Below the pieces are notes generated by a model, which saw nothing but the letters and a program-made list of their open reading frames with translations, made no database searches and was not told the DNA's origin. From the NCBI GenBank assembly GCA_016710365.1, contig JADJVW010000059.1, forward strand, positions 1 to 64,000: a stretch of 64,000 nt of DNA, in the 5' to 3' direction. This document shows, one piece after another, positions 37,740 to 47,650 of the stretch (position 1 is its first letter; every line of letters starts with the position of its first letter). The translations under genes were made by a program, and so were the position numbers. This DNA comes from Candidatus Caldilinea saccharophila. Lineage in GTDB: Bacteria; Chloroflexota; Anaerolineae; Caldilineales; Caldilineaceae.

Positions 37740-39164
37740 ATGGCTCATTGCCGTTTCATCGACTTCGACATCACAATTCACGGCCAGCAGACGCCCTATC
37801 TGGTGCATGCCGTCTATCGCCAGCACGCGGCGACTGGGCTGTTTGCCGCCGATAGTACACAACCGGAATGGACAGCCTACTTCGATCATCTGGATCAGGC
37901 GCGCGGCGGCGTTGGGCGGCGTGTGCTGGAAGAAATGGGCGGGTTGCTCTACGCCCACCTATTTCGTGACCAGGTGCGCGACCTATGGGTGCGGGCGCGC
38001 ACTGAGCTGAATCATGACACCGACGGCATTTGCATCCGGCTGATGGCAGAGCCGCCGGCCGTAGCTGCCCTGCCCTGGGAAGTCATGTTCGACCCGGAGC
38101 AAAATCTTGCCTTTGCCGGCAGCATCCAGACGCCCTTTGTACGCGTCGAGAAGCTGCTGCGCCATGTTGGGCATGTGCGTTCTTTAGTAACCAGACTGCC
38201 GCTGCGGCTGTTGATCGCCACGCCTGAAGACCCGACCGGGCAGATCGACGGCAAGGCGGAGGTCGCCCGTTTGTCGGCGGCGCTTGGCGCGCTGGCAGGC
38301 AGCGTGGTGACGATCAGCGTTTTGGACGGGCGCTTCAATATCGTGGAGTTGCGGCAGGCGATCGCACAGGAGCAACCGGATATCCTGCATTTGGTCACAC
38401 ACGGGCAGCCCGACGGGTTGCTGCTGTGGCAACACGACGAACCCGCCATCGTCCCGGCGTCGTCGCTGCGTGTCGCTTTGGAAGGTGCGTACAGCATCAA
38501 GCTGGTCGTGCTCAATGCCTGCGCCACAGCGCAAGGCGCATTGGGGCGCAGGCTGGCCTCAGTCGGCGCCCAGTTGTTGCAGACCGGGGCGCCGGCCGTG
38601 ATTGCAATGCAATATGATATAGAGGAAAATGTCGCAAGTGATTTTGCACAGTTTTTTTATGAAGCCTTGCTCGGCGGCCACTGCCCCGGCGCAGTCCACC
38701 GTGCAGTAAGCTTTGCCCGTTCCAATCTCTACGCGTTGAATCCTGACCGCATTGGGTATGGCACGCCTGTGCTATGGCTCAACGCCGCGGACGGCGCCAT
38801 TTTCGAAATGGAAGATCAGCTTATGCCCCCCTTTTCACTGCGTCGCACCACACCACCGGACAACGCGCCGGATCTCAAGCCGCTCAAACGCCAGCGCCAG
38901 CAATTTGAGGAGTGGCACGCCGGTGTGATCGACTTGGGCGGCGCGCCGCTGCCGGTTGCGTTGCGCGCCGTGCAGCGTCCACTCCAGGATGCACTGCAGG
39001 AGATCGATGACCTGTTGGTGCAGTTGCGCAGGCTCGATTTGGAGCCTGTCTCCGGCCATGTGTTCAAGCAGTACGAAGAGAAGCTTGCCCTCATCATCGC
39101 CAAACAGAACACAGTCAATCGACTGGCGGTCATTATTCGTGACCAGCAGGAGCGACCACACTGA
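37740..39164 (+). CDS. CHAT-domain (caspase-like) protein
   Basis: 474 residues. CHAT domains are clan CD, caspase-like peptidases. The N-terminal 110 residues form an unrecognised beta-rich region (M-A-H-C-R-F-I-D-F-D-I-T). The CHAT core follows, with the catalytic His in H-L-V-T-H-G (codon 38400-38402) and the catalytic Cys in V-V-L-N-A-C-A-T-A (codon 38520-38522). L-L-Q-T-G-A-P-A-V-I-A-M-Q-Y then A-F-A-R-S-type helices complete it. The last 120 residues look like a helical effector-associated tail (D-L-L-V-Q-L-R-R-L-D-L-E). No TPRs are present. Both catalytic residues are intact, so an active protease is likely. The substrate is unknown; a second CHAT gene is 7 kb away. Confidence 0.85.
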   Translation: MAHCRFIDFDITIHGQQTPYLVHAVYRQHAATGLFAADSTQPEWTAYFDHLDQARGGVGRRVLEEMGGLLYAHLFRDQVRDLWVRARTELNHDTDGICIRLMAEPPAVAALPWEVMFDPEQNLAFAGSIQTPFVRVEKLLRHVGHVRSLVTRLPLRLLIATPEDPTGQIDGKAEVARLSAALGALAGSVVTISVLDGRFNIVELRQAIAQEQPDILHLVTHGQPDGLLLWQHDEPAIVPASSLRVALEGAYSIKLVVLNACATAQGALGRRLASVGAQLLQTGAPAVIAMQYDIEENVASDFAQFFYEALLGGHCPGAVHRAVSFARSNLYALNPDRIGYGTPVLWLNAADGAIFEMEDQLMPPFSLRRTTPPDNAPDLKPLKRQRQQFEEWHAGVIDLGGAPLPVALRAVQRPLQDALQEIDDLLVQLRRLDLEPVSGHVFKQYEEKLALIIAKQNTVNRLAVIIRDQQERPH

Positions 39165-39169
39165 CAGGG

Positions 39170-39197
39170 GAGGGGCGAGGGGCGAGGGGCGAGGGGC
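39170..39197. repeat. Heptanucleotide tandem repeat (GAGGGGC)4
   Basis: Four exact copies of GAGGGGC lie six bases after the CHAT stop. The same unit occurs four times in the opposite orientation at 40783-40810 inside the next gene. Confidence 0.8.
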
Positions 39198-39271
39198 GAG
39201 AGGCTAAGCTTGATGCCGCCGGTAGTGCTCGTTTACGGCTACAGTCCTGGCAATTACGCCCAGCGCTTGCA

Positions 39272-41923
39272 TTGCTGCGGCTGTTATTGCTTTATACACT
39301 GGCCTGTTTTTGGATCCTGGCGGCCGGATTAACGTGGCGGGCAACGCTGGAAGCGGGCTTCGGTCTGGATCGTGCGCTGCCGCCGATGGATGCGCCCGGC
39401 GCCTCCCTGCCTTTTGCCGGTGTTACAGTGCAGTTGGCAGGACGTTTACCCGCGAACACTGAGGCGCGCCTGGCGGCTTTGCGCCAAGCCGGCTTTGGCT
39501 GGGTGCGCCAAACGTTCGACTGGCGAAAGCTCGAACCTGCACCCGGCCGGTTCGATTGGGCAGAGGCGGATGCGCTAGTCGATGCCATCACAAGTGCAGG
39601 ATTGAAGCCGATTGCCGTCCTGAACGGTGCGCCGGATTGGGCGCTGGCGCCGGCGGATGTGGCGATGGACAACGGCTTGGCGCCCCCCGCCCACTTTGCT
39701 GACTTCGCCCACTTCGCCGATGCCTTCACCCGGCGTTACGGCGATCGCATTCGCTACTATCAAATCTGGGACGAACCGAACATTGCGCCACACTGGGGCG
39801 CACGTCACATCAACCCGGTCGAGTATGCACAGATGTTGCGCGCGGTGACGCCGGTCATTCGTGGCGCGGACGACGATGCCGTCGTGCTTGCCGCCGCGTT
39901 GGCGCCGACGGTCGACCGCGGCCACCTTGCCATCGATGAGGTCTATTTTCTACAAAGGATGATCGCGGCTGGTGTGACGCCCTTCTTCGACGTGGTGGCG
40001 GTGCAGCCCTTTGGCTTTGGCTACAACCCGGCTCACCCTCGCCAGAACCTGGACACGCTCAATTTTGGGCGCGTTGCCTGGATCCGGCGCGCCTTGGTCG
40101 AGGCCGGCATAGGCGAGAAGCCGATCTGGGCGGTGCGCTACGGCTGGAATCGCACGCTAAATTCACCCTGGGGCACGGTGACGCCGGCGGCGCAGGCGAC
40201 TTATGCGCACGACGCGTTGGCGCGAGCGTGGCATGACTGGCCCTGGCTGGCGACGATGGGCTGGGTGATCGATCGACCCGCTGAGCCGCCACGGATGCCT
40301 GCCTGGGGGTTTGCGCTCACGAACGCGACAGGGACGCCGGCCCCGGTGTTCGCTGCCCTGGCCGCCTGGCAGACGACGCCACGCACGCGTGTGGCAACCG
40401 TCGAATTTCCTGTCCCGCTGGTCGAGTGGTCGCTTTTGTTGCTTGCCGGCGTCTTGCTTGGCTGGCGTGCGCTGGCAGCGGTGCGTTTGGTGGACTGGCG
40501 GGGCGGGTTGGCGCGTTACCGTCAGGCGCCGGGCTGGCTTCACGCGGGTGCTTGGATCGGTTTGGCGCTCGTCTATTACCTGGCGACATTTCCGCCGCTG
40601 ATCGGGGTGTGCTGGCTGGTCGTGGTGTTGCTTTGCCTTGCACAGCCGCAGGTCGGGCTGTGGCTGGCAGTGGCGCTCATCCCCTTTTACTATCAGCACA
40701 AGGAAGTGCAGCTTGTCGATGCCATATTGACCGCACCGCCGACGCACGTGCTTGTCTTTGCGCTGCTGCCCGCGCTCCTGCGCCCCTCGCCCCTCGCCCC
40801 TCGCCCCTCGCCGCCCCTCATTTGGTGGGAGTTGGCGCCGCTGCTGCTGCTGCCAATGACCCTGGCGGCAGCGCTCAATGTCTGGTATTGGCCGGCCTTT
40901 GTGCGCGGCGCGCTCGATGTGGTGTTCGCGCCGCTGCTGTTGTGGTGGGCGGTGCGCGTGTTGGCGATCACCGATGCCGACCGTACGCGCGTCTTGGCAG
41001 CGCTCTTTGCCGGGGGCATGCTGGTGGCGCTGGTCGGGCTGGCCGGCTGGCTGCACAATGGCGGCGTCGAGGTAGATGGCATCCGGCGACTTGTAGGCCC
41101 ACATTTCTCATCCAACCACACCGCGCTCTATTTGGAGCGCAGCCTGTTTCTGGGGCTTGCACTCCTGCTGATGACGGCGCGGCGCTGGCGTGAGACAACG
41201 CTGATGACGATGTTGCCGATGGTGCCGGTGTTGCTGCCGGTGTTGCTCATGGTGGCGGTGTTGGTGGTGGTGACGGCATTGGTGCTGACCGGCAGCCGCG
41301 GCGCGCTTTTGTTCGGACTGCCGGCAGGTTTGGTGGTCATGGCAGGCTGCGCCGGGCGCCGGCGGCCAGGGTTGTGGCGCTGGCTGCGCCGGCGGAGAAG
41401 CTTGCTTTACCTGGCGCTAATGGGCGGCGGCGCACTGATCTTGGCGTTGCTGGTGTGGCAGTGGGAGCGCCTATCTAACCTGGAGACGGTCGTGTTGCGG
41501 CTGGAGGTGTGGCGGGCCGCGCTGGCGTTGTGGCGTGATCACTTCTGGGTGGGCGTCGGGCCGGGCGGCTTTTTCTGGAGCTATCCTGCTTATCTACGTG
41601 TGGGCGCGGTGGAAGTCGACCAACTTCATCCGCATAGCCTCTGGCTCGAACTGGTGACGACGTGGGGCGTGCTGGGGTTGGCGTGGTTTGTGCTCAGCGT
41701 CGCCGCGCTGGTGCGGGCGATGCAACAGCGCGGTAGAAGCAACAGCGCGGCCTTCTGGGTTGCGATTGGCGCATGTGCTGGGCTGGCCGCGGCGCTGGCG
41801 CACGCCCAGACCGACGCATTTCTGTCATTGGCGGATTTAGCCGCGTGGAATGCCGTGGCGTGGGCGTTGGCGACCGCGCCGACAGTCTCCAAATCACGCT
41901 ACCGGCGTGACATTGGTGGTTGA
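39272..41923 (+). CDS. Glycosidase-like / O-antigen ligase-like fusion membrane protein
   Basis: 883 residues from a TTG start; no better start is visible and the frame is open upstream to the CHAT stop. Residues 1-20 are a hydrophobic anchor. Residues 45-370 resemble a GH39/GH5-type clan A barrel: F-G-W-V-R-Q-T-F-D-W near 70, Y-Y-Q-I-W-D-E-P-N-I-A-P near 167 (Glu as acid/base) and later W-A-V-R-Y-G-W. From about 380 on there are ten or more membrane helices with an O-antigen ligase/polymerase (Wzy_C) pattern: L-T-G-S-R-G-A-L-L-F near 675 and W-V-G-V-G-P-G-G-F near 758, then H-P-H-S-L-W-L-E. It may process and transfer surface polysaccharide outside the membrane. Confidence 0.8.
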   Translation: MLRLLLLYTLACFWILAAGLTWRATLEAGFGLDRALPPMDAPGASLPFAGVTVQLAGRLPANTEARLAALRQAGFGWVRQTFDWRKLEPAPGRFDWAEADALVDAITSAGLKPIAVLNGAPDWALAPADVAMDNGLAPPAHFADFAHFADAFTRRYGDRIRYYQIWDEPNIAPHWGARHINPVEYAQMLRAVTPVIRGADDDAVVLAAALAPTVDRGHLAIDEVYFLQRMIAAGVTPFFDVVAVQPFGFGYNPAHPRQNLDTLNFGRVAWIRRALVEAGIGEKPIWAVRYGWNRTLNSPWGTVTPAAQATYAHDALARAWHDWPWLATMGWVIDRPAEPPRMPAWGFALTNATGTPAPVFAALAAWQTTPRTRVATVEFPVPLVEWSLLLLAGVLLGWRALAAVRLVDWRGGLARYRQAPGWLHAGAWIGLALVYYLATFPPLIGVCWLVVVLLCLAQPQVGLWLAVALIPFYYQHKEVQLVDAILTAPPTHVLVFALLPALLRPSPLAPRPSPPLIWWELAPLLLLPMTLAAALNVWYWPAFVRGALDVVFAPLLLWWAVRVLAITDADRTRVLAALFAGGMLVALVGLAGWLHNGGVEVDGIRRLVGPHFSSNHTALYLERSLFLGLALLLMTARRWRETTLMTMLPMVPVLLPVLLMVAVLVVVTALVLTGSRGALLFGLPAGLVVMAGCAGRRRPGLWRWLRRRRSLLYLALMGGGALILALLVWQWERLSNLETVVLRLEVWRAALALWRDHFWVGVGPGGFFWSYPAYLRVGAVEVDQLHPHSLWLELVTTWGVLGLAWFVLSVAALVRAMQQRGRSNSAAFWVAIGACAGLAAALAHAQTDAFLSLADLAAWNAVAWALATAPTVSKSRYRRDIGG
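40783..40810. repeat. Heptanucleotide tandem repeat (CCCCTCG)4 inside a coding gene
   Basis: Four exact copies of CCCCTCG, the reverse complement of the unit at 39170. It encodes R-P-S-P-L-A-P-R-P-S-P-P in a loop between membrane helices (near residue 505-517) of the fusion protein. Confidence 0.8.
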
Positions 41924-41985
41924 CGGAATACGTCGGGCTAATCGCCCAACCTGAGGGTGGCTACAGATTGCTGGGGGTGAATCTT

Positions 41986-42945
41986 TCATTCATCGCGCAG
42001 TTGATCCCCTGTGTAAGCCAGAAAAACGTCGCCCAGGGTAGGACGGTGCACAGAGACCTGCTGCACGTGAAAGCCGGAGGCAAGCACGACGCCGATGATC
42101 TCCGCCAGACGGCGCTCGCCGCTATCGACGCCGATCTGAAAGCGGACAGCTTCCTCGGCGGGGTGATGGACAATGTGCGTGACGGCCGGCAGGCTTTGGA
42201 GACGATTTTCAACTAGCTCCACGTCCCCCGTTCCACTCAGCGTGATCATATCAGCGCCCATCCCCTGAATCAAAGCAGAGGGCGCGCCTTCGACGAGCAA
42301 CCGGCCCTGGTCAATGATGCCGACGCGGTCGGCCAACGCTTCAGCCTCCTCCATGGAATGGGTGGTCATCAGCAGTGTGATGCCCTCCTCATCGCGCAGC
42401 CGGCGGATGTGACGCCAGATACTGGCCCGGTTCTGCGGGTCAAGCCCTTGCGTTGGTTCGTCCAGAAAGAGCACTTGTGGCGCCGATAACAACCCGCGCG
42501 CCAGCTCCAGACGACGCTTCATGCCGCCGGAGTAAGTCCCCGCCTTGCGGTCGAGCACCTCTTTGAGTTCCACGAGTTCGGCTAACGTACTGATGCGATC
42601 GGTGCGCGTACGCTTGTCCAGCCCATAGAGCCGGCCATGAAAGTCGAGCACCTGGCGGCCGGTCAGGTCGGCGTCGACCACGATCTCCTGGAAAGTAACG
42701 CCCAGCCGGCGCCGCACCTCGGCCGTTTGAGTGGCGACATCGTAGCCCGCCACGCGCGCCTGGCCGTGGGTGGGTGGCAGCAGTGTGGTGAGAATCGAAA
42801 TCAGCGTCGTTTTGCCGGCGCCATTCGGCCCCAGCAACGCGTATATCTCGCCAGCCTTGATCGACAAACTTACGCCACGCAGCGCCTGCACGGGTTCACT
42901 GCCTGACGCGGTATATTCTTTGACCAGATCGTTGGTTTCGATCAT
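41986..42945 (-). CDS. ABC transporter ATP-binding protein, DrrA/daunorubicin-resistance type
   Basis: 319 residues. Walker A is G-P-N-G-A-G-K-T-T near residue 39, the signature Y-S-G-G-M-K-R-R-L-E-L-A-R near 137, Walker B V-L-F-L-D-E-P-T near 158 and the H-loop T-T-H-S-M near 194. The extra 90-residue C-terminal domain (E-R-R-L-A-E-I-I then S-V-H-R-P-T-L-G-D-V-F-L) is typical of DrrA-like exporters. These normally work with a six-helix permease encoded next door, but none is found on either side. It converges on the fusion-protein gene. The exported substrate is unknown. Confidence 0.9.
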   Translation of the reverse strand: MIETNDLVKEYTASGSEPVQALRGVSLSIKAGEIYALLGPNGAGKTTLISILTTLLPPTHGQARVAGYDVATQTAEVRRRLGVTFQEIVVDADLTGRQVLDFHGRLYGLDKRTRTDRISTLAELVELKEVLDRKAGTYSGGMKRRLELARGLLSAPQVLFLDEPTQGLDPQNRASIWRHIRRLRDEEGITLLMTTHSMEEAEALADRVGIIDQGRLLVEGAPSALIQGMGADMITLSGTGDVELVENRLQSLPAVTHIVHHPAEEAVRFQIGVDSGERRLAEIIGVVLASGFHVQQVSVHRPTLGDVFLAYTGDQLRDE

Positions 42946-43285
42946 GTTTACGCCACCCCCTACACCAATCTATTTTCAGCACCGACAGCGTAAACCATGC
43001 GCCGTGTGCAGCCAAGTTGGTGGACATCCTACACACAAACTTTACACCTTACCAGTAGAGTTTTACGCCCAAATCTGTCATAATGTTGAGGCCATTATGT
43101 GAAACGCGATAGCAGGATGGTTTGGCCGGCGCCAGGCCAGGAGGCGGGATGTCCCGCAAAGCTGGCTCGCCTCCACCCCTTGTTTCTGGCTTGCAGCGGA
43201 CGCGTCTGGAAAGCGACGCCTAGACGCAGGGCAAATGACGACGAGCGGCAGATGAATACGGAGCTTTTTCCGTTACGATACAGGT
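42946..43285. other. Divergent intergenic region between DrrA-type and sigma-factor genes
   Basis: No gene is seen. It contains a hairpin at 43140-43174 (GGAGGCG/CGCCTCC) with a second small one, CGGGA/TCCCG, nested in it (43145-43156), and a CATAAT box at 43079-43084. The hairpin lies in the probable leader of the sigma-factor gene. Confidence 0.4.
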
Positions 43286-43912
43286 GTGACTGTGACTTAC
43301 CTTCGTACGCAGGATGAACCGAGCACGACAACACTCGTACGTCACTGTATTCAGGGCGACATGGATGCATGGTCGCGCCTGGTCGAACGGTATGCGCGCC
43401 TGGTGCACGCGATACCGGTGCGGCATGGTTTGACGCCTCATGAGGTGGATGACGTTGGCCAGGAAGTATTTCTTGCGCTGGCGCAAAACTTGCATGAGAT
43501 CGAGGACCCCGAACGCCTGCCCGGTTGGCTGGCAACGACCGCGCGGCGCGTCACGTGACGCGTCATTCAGCGCCGCCGCCAGGAAGAGTCCCTCGACAGC
43601 GAAGGCGGTATCGGCGGCGAGAGCGACGAAGCAGGGCGCCACACGGTTTTGCTCGTTGCGACAACGCCGACGCCGGACGATCTGCTCCTCACCTGGAGCC
43701 GGCAGGAGGCGTTGGCGCAGGGCATGGAGCGGCTGCAGAGTCGCTGCCGGCAACTCTTGTTGCTGCTCTTTTTGGATCATACCGAGCCTAGCTACGAGGA
43801 GATCAGCGAACAGTTGGGGCTGCCTAAGGGCAGCATCGGCCCGACGCGCAACCGCTGTTTGCAGCAACTGCGCACGATCTTGGAGGGAATAGGCGTCACC
43901 ACCGTTTCGTGA
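43286..43912 (+). CDS. ECF-like RNA polymerase sigma factor (one frameshift)
   Basis: About 208 residues from a GTG start at 43286. Region 2 is clear: R-H-C-I-Q-G-D-M-D-A-W-S-R-L-V-E-R-Y near residue 20, then V-D-D-V-G-Q-E-V-F-L-A-L-A and L-P-G-W-L-A-T-T-A-R-R-V-T. A one-base shift near 43550 leads to region 4: L-L-L-L-F-L-D-H-T-E-P-S-Y-E-E-I-S-E-Q-L-G-L-P-K-G-S-I-G and R-C-L-Q-Q-L-R. Next come a zinc-finger protein that could be its anti-sigma factor and a TPR-CHAT protein. The cluster probably forms a regulon switched on by this sigma factor. Confidence 0.82.
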
Positions 43913-44071
43913 TCTCCCGACTGTACAACTTCATGTATCATACGAATTGCCTACGCGCACTATTGTTGAAAGGGGTTAAGTTTCTTTCGTAGGGCGAGAA
44001 CACATTGTCGATATCGCCGTTGTCCCCCTTTGCCCAGCATGAAACGAAGCTGTTGCCACAGGAAACAAAAA

Positions 44072-44680
44072 ATGACCCTGCACTTTTCGCCTGACGAACT
44101 CTTTGCCCTGGCGTTCGATGCTACTGACCTTACCGCGGCTGCCGATCATCTGGCGAGCTGTGCAACCTGCCGCCAACAAGTGGAGGAGTTGCAACTGTTG
44201 GCCACGGACCTGACCATCGCCCGCCTCAGCGCGCCGCGCCCCGCTGCGCTTGACCGCTACAGCGCGCTGTTCGTCAACGTACAGCAGCAACCTTCGCGCG
44301 TGCAGCGCTTTGTAGAGCAGATGCACGCCGTTTTGACGTGGGACAGCCGCCATCAACCCGCCTTGCAGGGTGTGCGCAGCGGCGCCGACGCTGCCTATCG
44401 CCAGCTTTACGCGGCTGACGAGGTTGAAGTTGAATTGATGGTCGAGCGCTCCGGACGGTTGCGCCGCGTAGAAGGCGACCTGATTGCCGGCGATCAGGAG
44501 CGCGGCCACGAACCGGCATTGGTGGAATTGGTCGACCCACAGAACAGGGTTGTCCATTGGGTTGAAACCGATGCAGACAACCTCTTCCGCCTCGAAGATA
44601 TCGCCCCTGGTATGTATCGAGCGGTTATTACACGTCCACGCGCGGCGACGATTGTAGTCGAGGCGCTGGAGATCGCGTAA
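44072..44680 (+). CDS. Putative anti-sigma factor with ZAS-type zinc finger
   Basis: 202 residues. The ATG at 44072 follows AGGA by eight bases. Near residue 25-35 the motif A-A-D-H-L-A-S-C-A-T-C gives H-x3-C-x2-C, the zinc-binding signature of ZAS anti-sigma domains. No membrane helix is seen, so it would be cytoplasmic. The C-terminal half (A-L-V-E-L-V-D-P-Q-N then N-L-F-R-L-E-D-I-A-P-G-M-Y-R-A-V-I) looks like a carboxypeptidase-regulatory-like beta sandwich. It lies 159 bases after the sigma factor and its stop overlaps the TPR-CHAT start by one base (TAATG), which implies translational coupling. Confidence 0.7.
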   Translation: MTLHFSPDELFALAFDATDLTAAADHLASCATCRQQVEELQLLATDLTIARLSAPRPAALDRYSALFVNVQQQPSRVQRFVEQMHAVLTWDSRHQPALQGVRSGADAAYRQLYAADEVEVELMVERSGRLRRVEGDLIAGDQERGHEPALVELVDPQNRVVHWVETDADNLFRLEDIAPGMYRAVITRPRAATIVVEALEIA

Positions 44681-47602
44681 TGCCCGAAGCTATCTCGATG
44701 CAAGCGGCGGTCCGGTTGGCTGGATTGCCGGCAGTGGACGCGCTGGCCGAATTGCAGGGCAGCGATCAAATCGCACCTGACACAGCGGCGCTAGTTGCCA
44801 GACACAGCCTGGCCGCGGCGGGCAATCCGCGAGGCGGAGCTGCTCTTTGCGCTTGCCAATACCTTGCACCGGGCAACTGGTGAAAGCGCCGAGGTCGAGC
44901 CGTGGCTGCATTACGCGCAGGGACGGTTGGCGCTGCTCGCCGGCGATCTGGCCGGCGCTGAGGCAAATCTGGCTGCGGCCGGCGAGTTATGGGCGGCGCT
45001 TGGCGAGACCACATCTCTGGCGCGCAGTGGTCTGGGTCTGACGCAGATCCTGACAATGCAGGGCCGTTTTGCCGCGGCCGCCGCCACGATCCAAACTACG
45101 ATCCGTGCACTGGAACAGCTTGACCAGCGCGAGTTGGAGCAGGAACTTGTGTTGGCCGCAGCTGGGAATTTCGCTACACTGCTCTCCTATCAAGAGCGCC
45201 ATGCCGAAGCCCTGGAAGTCATGCAGGCGCTCCGGGTGACGGTGGAGCAACAACTGGCGGTGAACGATGACGTCGCGGCTCAGGTCGAATTGCGCGCTCT
45301 GTTGGGGCAGCTTGGGATCGACGCTGCGGTCTATCAGACCTATCTGGATCAACCGGCGGAGGCCGCAGCTACGCTGCGCATAGCAATCGAGATGCTCACG
45401 CAGACCGACGCACACTATGACCGCGGGCGCGCCCACACCAACCTGGGACATCTCTACACGCGCACGGGACGCGTGGCCGAGGCGCTGCGCGAGTTCAACG
45501 CGGCTGCCATCGACATCCTGGGCACGAGCGAAGTTGACACGGTCCCCGAACGGTGGGAAGCCGCCGATATGCTGTTCCTTGAGCAGGCGATCGCGCATCT
45601 GTCGCTCAATCTGTTGCCGGAAGCCGCCGCCGATCTCGACCGTGCGCTGGCGCTATTTGAGCAAAGCAGCCAACGCTATGAATGGGGACAGACGATTTAC
45701 TTTCGTGCATTGGTCGCCCTGCGCGAGAATGCAGTCGAATCCGCCCGCGGGCAGCTAGAAATTGCCGCTAGCCTCTTTGCAGAACTAGACAATCATTATT
45801 GGCGCAACCGCGTGCGCGTGGCGCAGGCGGTTGCTGCCTATCAAGCCGGCGCCCGCGATGAGGCTGCCACGTTGCTCGCCACGCTGATAGCGGAAGCAAC
45901 GGCGTCCGACCAGGACGCTGCATTGACGTGGGATCTCAGCACGCGCAGCGAAGCGGTGCTGCTGGCGTTGCGTCTTGCACTCCAGCGCGACGACAAGCCG
46001 GAGGCGCGCCGGCTGGTAGAGCTTGCGTCGGGCTGGCTAGCGGCAGCCGCCCCGACGGATGCCCAGGCGCTCTATCCGCAGTTGACATTACAAGTGCTGC
46101 ACGCACGCGGGCAGGTCGCGCGCGCTGAAGGCGACTTGCCCGGCGCGCGGCGCCTTTTCGAGGCAGCCATGGCCACGCTCGAAAATCAGCGCGCCGCTTT
46201 GCCCGTCGAAGATTTCCGCACTGCGTTTCTGACAGACAAGACCGCCATTTATGCCGATCTGGTGCTCTCGTTGCTTGATGAGCCCGCGCCGGAAGAAAAC
46301 GCAGTGGCGAATGCGTTTGCTATCGTCGAACGCGCCCGCTCGCGCGCTTTGCTGGAGCGGCTGCTGGTCGCCGTCGACGAAAGCGAGCTGGTGACGGACG
46401 CGCCGCGCGCCGAGCGCAGCGTCGCGGTGCGCCGGCAGCTTACCTGGCTTTACAACCAACTATTGGGTGAAGGATCAACGAGCCGCGCGGCCAGTCAGGC
46501 CGTCACAGCGGAGATTCGTGCTTGTGAGTCCACTTTGCAGCGCATCGAGTGGCAGCTTGCCCCGTGGCTGGCAGAGGCCGAGCCGGTGACGCTCGATGCA
46601 CTGCAAGCGGCGTTGAAGGAGACGGAGCAGGCGATTGTCTATTATTGCGCGGGTGACGAATGGATGGCTTTCGTGGTCGCCGCCGCTGAAGTGCAGCTCG
46701 TGCGGCGTCTTTGCACCGATGCCGAGGTCAAGACGGCGTTGGCCGATCTGCGTTTTCAGCTAGGCCGCGTCGAAATTGGCGGCCATCATATCGCGCGTCA
46801 TGCCGACCGCTTGCTGCGGGGCGCGCAAAAGGCGTTGCATCAGTTGCACGATCTAGTGATCGCACCGCTCGTCCCATTTTTGCACGCCGAGCAATTGCTG
46901 ATCGTGCCCTACGGAGGCTTGCATTTAGCGCCCCTTCATGCGCTGTGGGACGGCGAACACTATCTCCTTGAAGGGTATGAGGTGCGGTATGCACCGAGCG
47001 CCAGCGTTGAACTGCTGCGGCGGCGGCGGGTGCGCCCAGAGCCATTTGATTCGTTAGTAGCCTTTGCATTGCGCAGGCCGTCGATCCCACAAGCCGAAGC
47101 GGAGGTGCGGGCGGCGGCGCACCATTTTGCCGCGGCGCAGGTCTTTGTCGACGCCGACGCGCGGGTTGAAGCGCTGCGTCTGGCAGGAACCGGCGGCGAT
47201 GTCCTGCACTTCGCCACCCATGGCCTCTTCCGCCCGGACAACCCGTTTTTCTCCGCGCTCAAGCTGGCTGACGGCTGGGTGGACGTGCGCGAGATCTACC
47301 GGCTGCCGCTGCGTGCGCGGTTGGTGGTCCTGAGCGCGTGTGAGAGCGGCGCGGTGCAGGTGCAGGGGGCTGACGAGGCGATTGGCCTGGTGCGCGGGTT
47401 TTTGGGCGCCGGCGCGCAGTCGCTGGTGGTCAGCCTGTGGAATGTGCACGATGCCAGCGCAGCGCAGATCATGACCGACTTCTACGCACAATTGATGGAG
47501 CGGCGTCTTGCGCCGTCGGCTGCGCTGCGCGAGGCGCAACGCCATGCCATCCAAAGCGGGCGCCATCCTTATTTTTGGGCGTCCTACGCAGCCATTGGCT
47601 AG
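44680..47602 (+). CDS. TPR-CHAT protein (one frameshift near start)
   Basis: About 973 residues. The start at 44680 (M-P-E-A-I-S-M-Q-A-A) overlaps the preceding stop. A one-base shift near 44815 leads into a 930-residue frame. Residues 60-560 are TPR-like helical repeats, for example A-H-T-N-L-G-H-L-Y-T-R-T-G-R-V-A-E-A-L-R. The last 300 residues are a CHAT domain with the catalytic His in L-H-F-A-T-H-G (codon 47219-47221) and Cys in V-L-S-A-C-E-S-G (codon 47339-47341), then G-A-Q-S-L-V-V-S-L-W-N-V and Y-F-W-A-S-Y. TPR-CHAT proteins in other systems are proteases switched on by partners; here the partner could be the sigma/anti-sigma pair or the secreted protease. Confidence 0.87.
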
Positions 47603-47650
47603 TACTTGCCCTGATTCTGAAGCAACATCATCGCCAAAAGGGGAATACAA

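Noticed and set aside
37740..47602. A gasdermin-type or Craspase-type cell-death system
   Set aside because: No gasdermin-like membrane pore protein and no gRAMP/Cas7 fusion lies near either CHAT gene; only the CHAT domain is shared.
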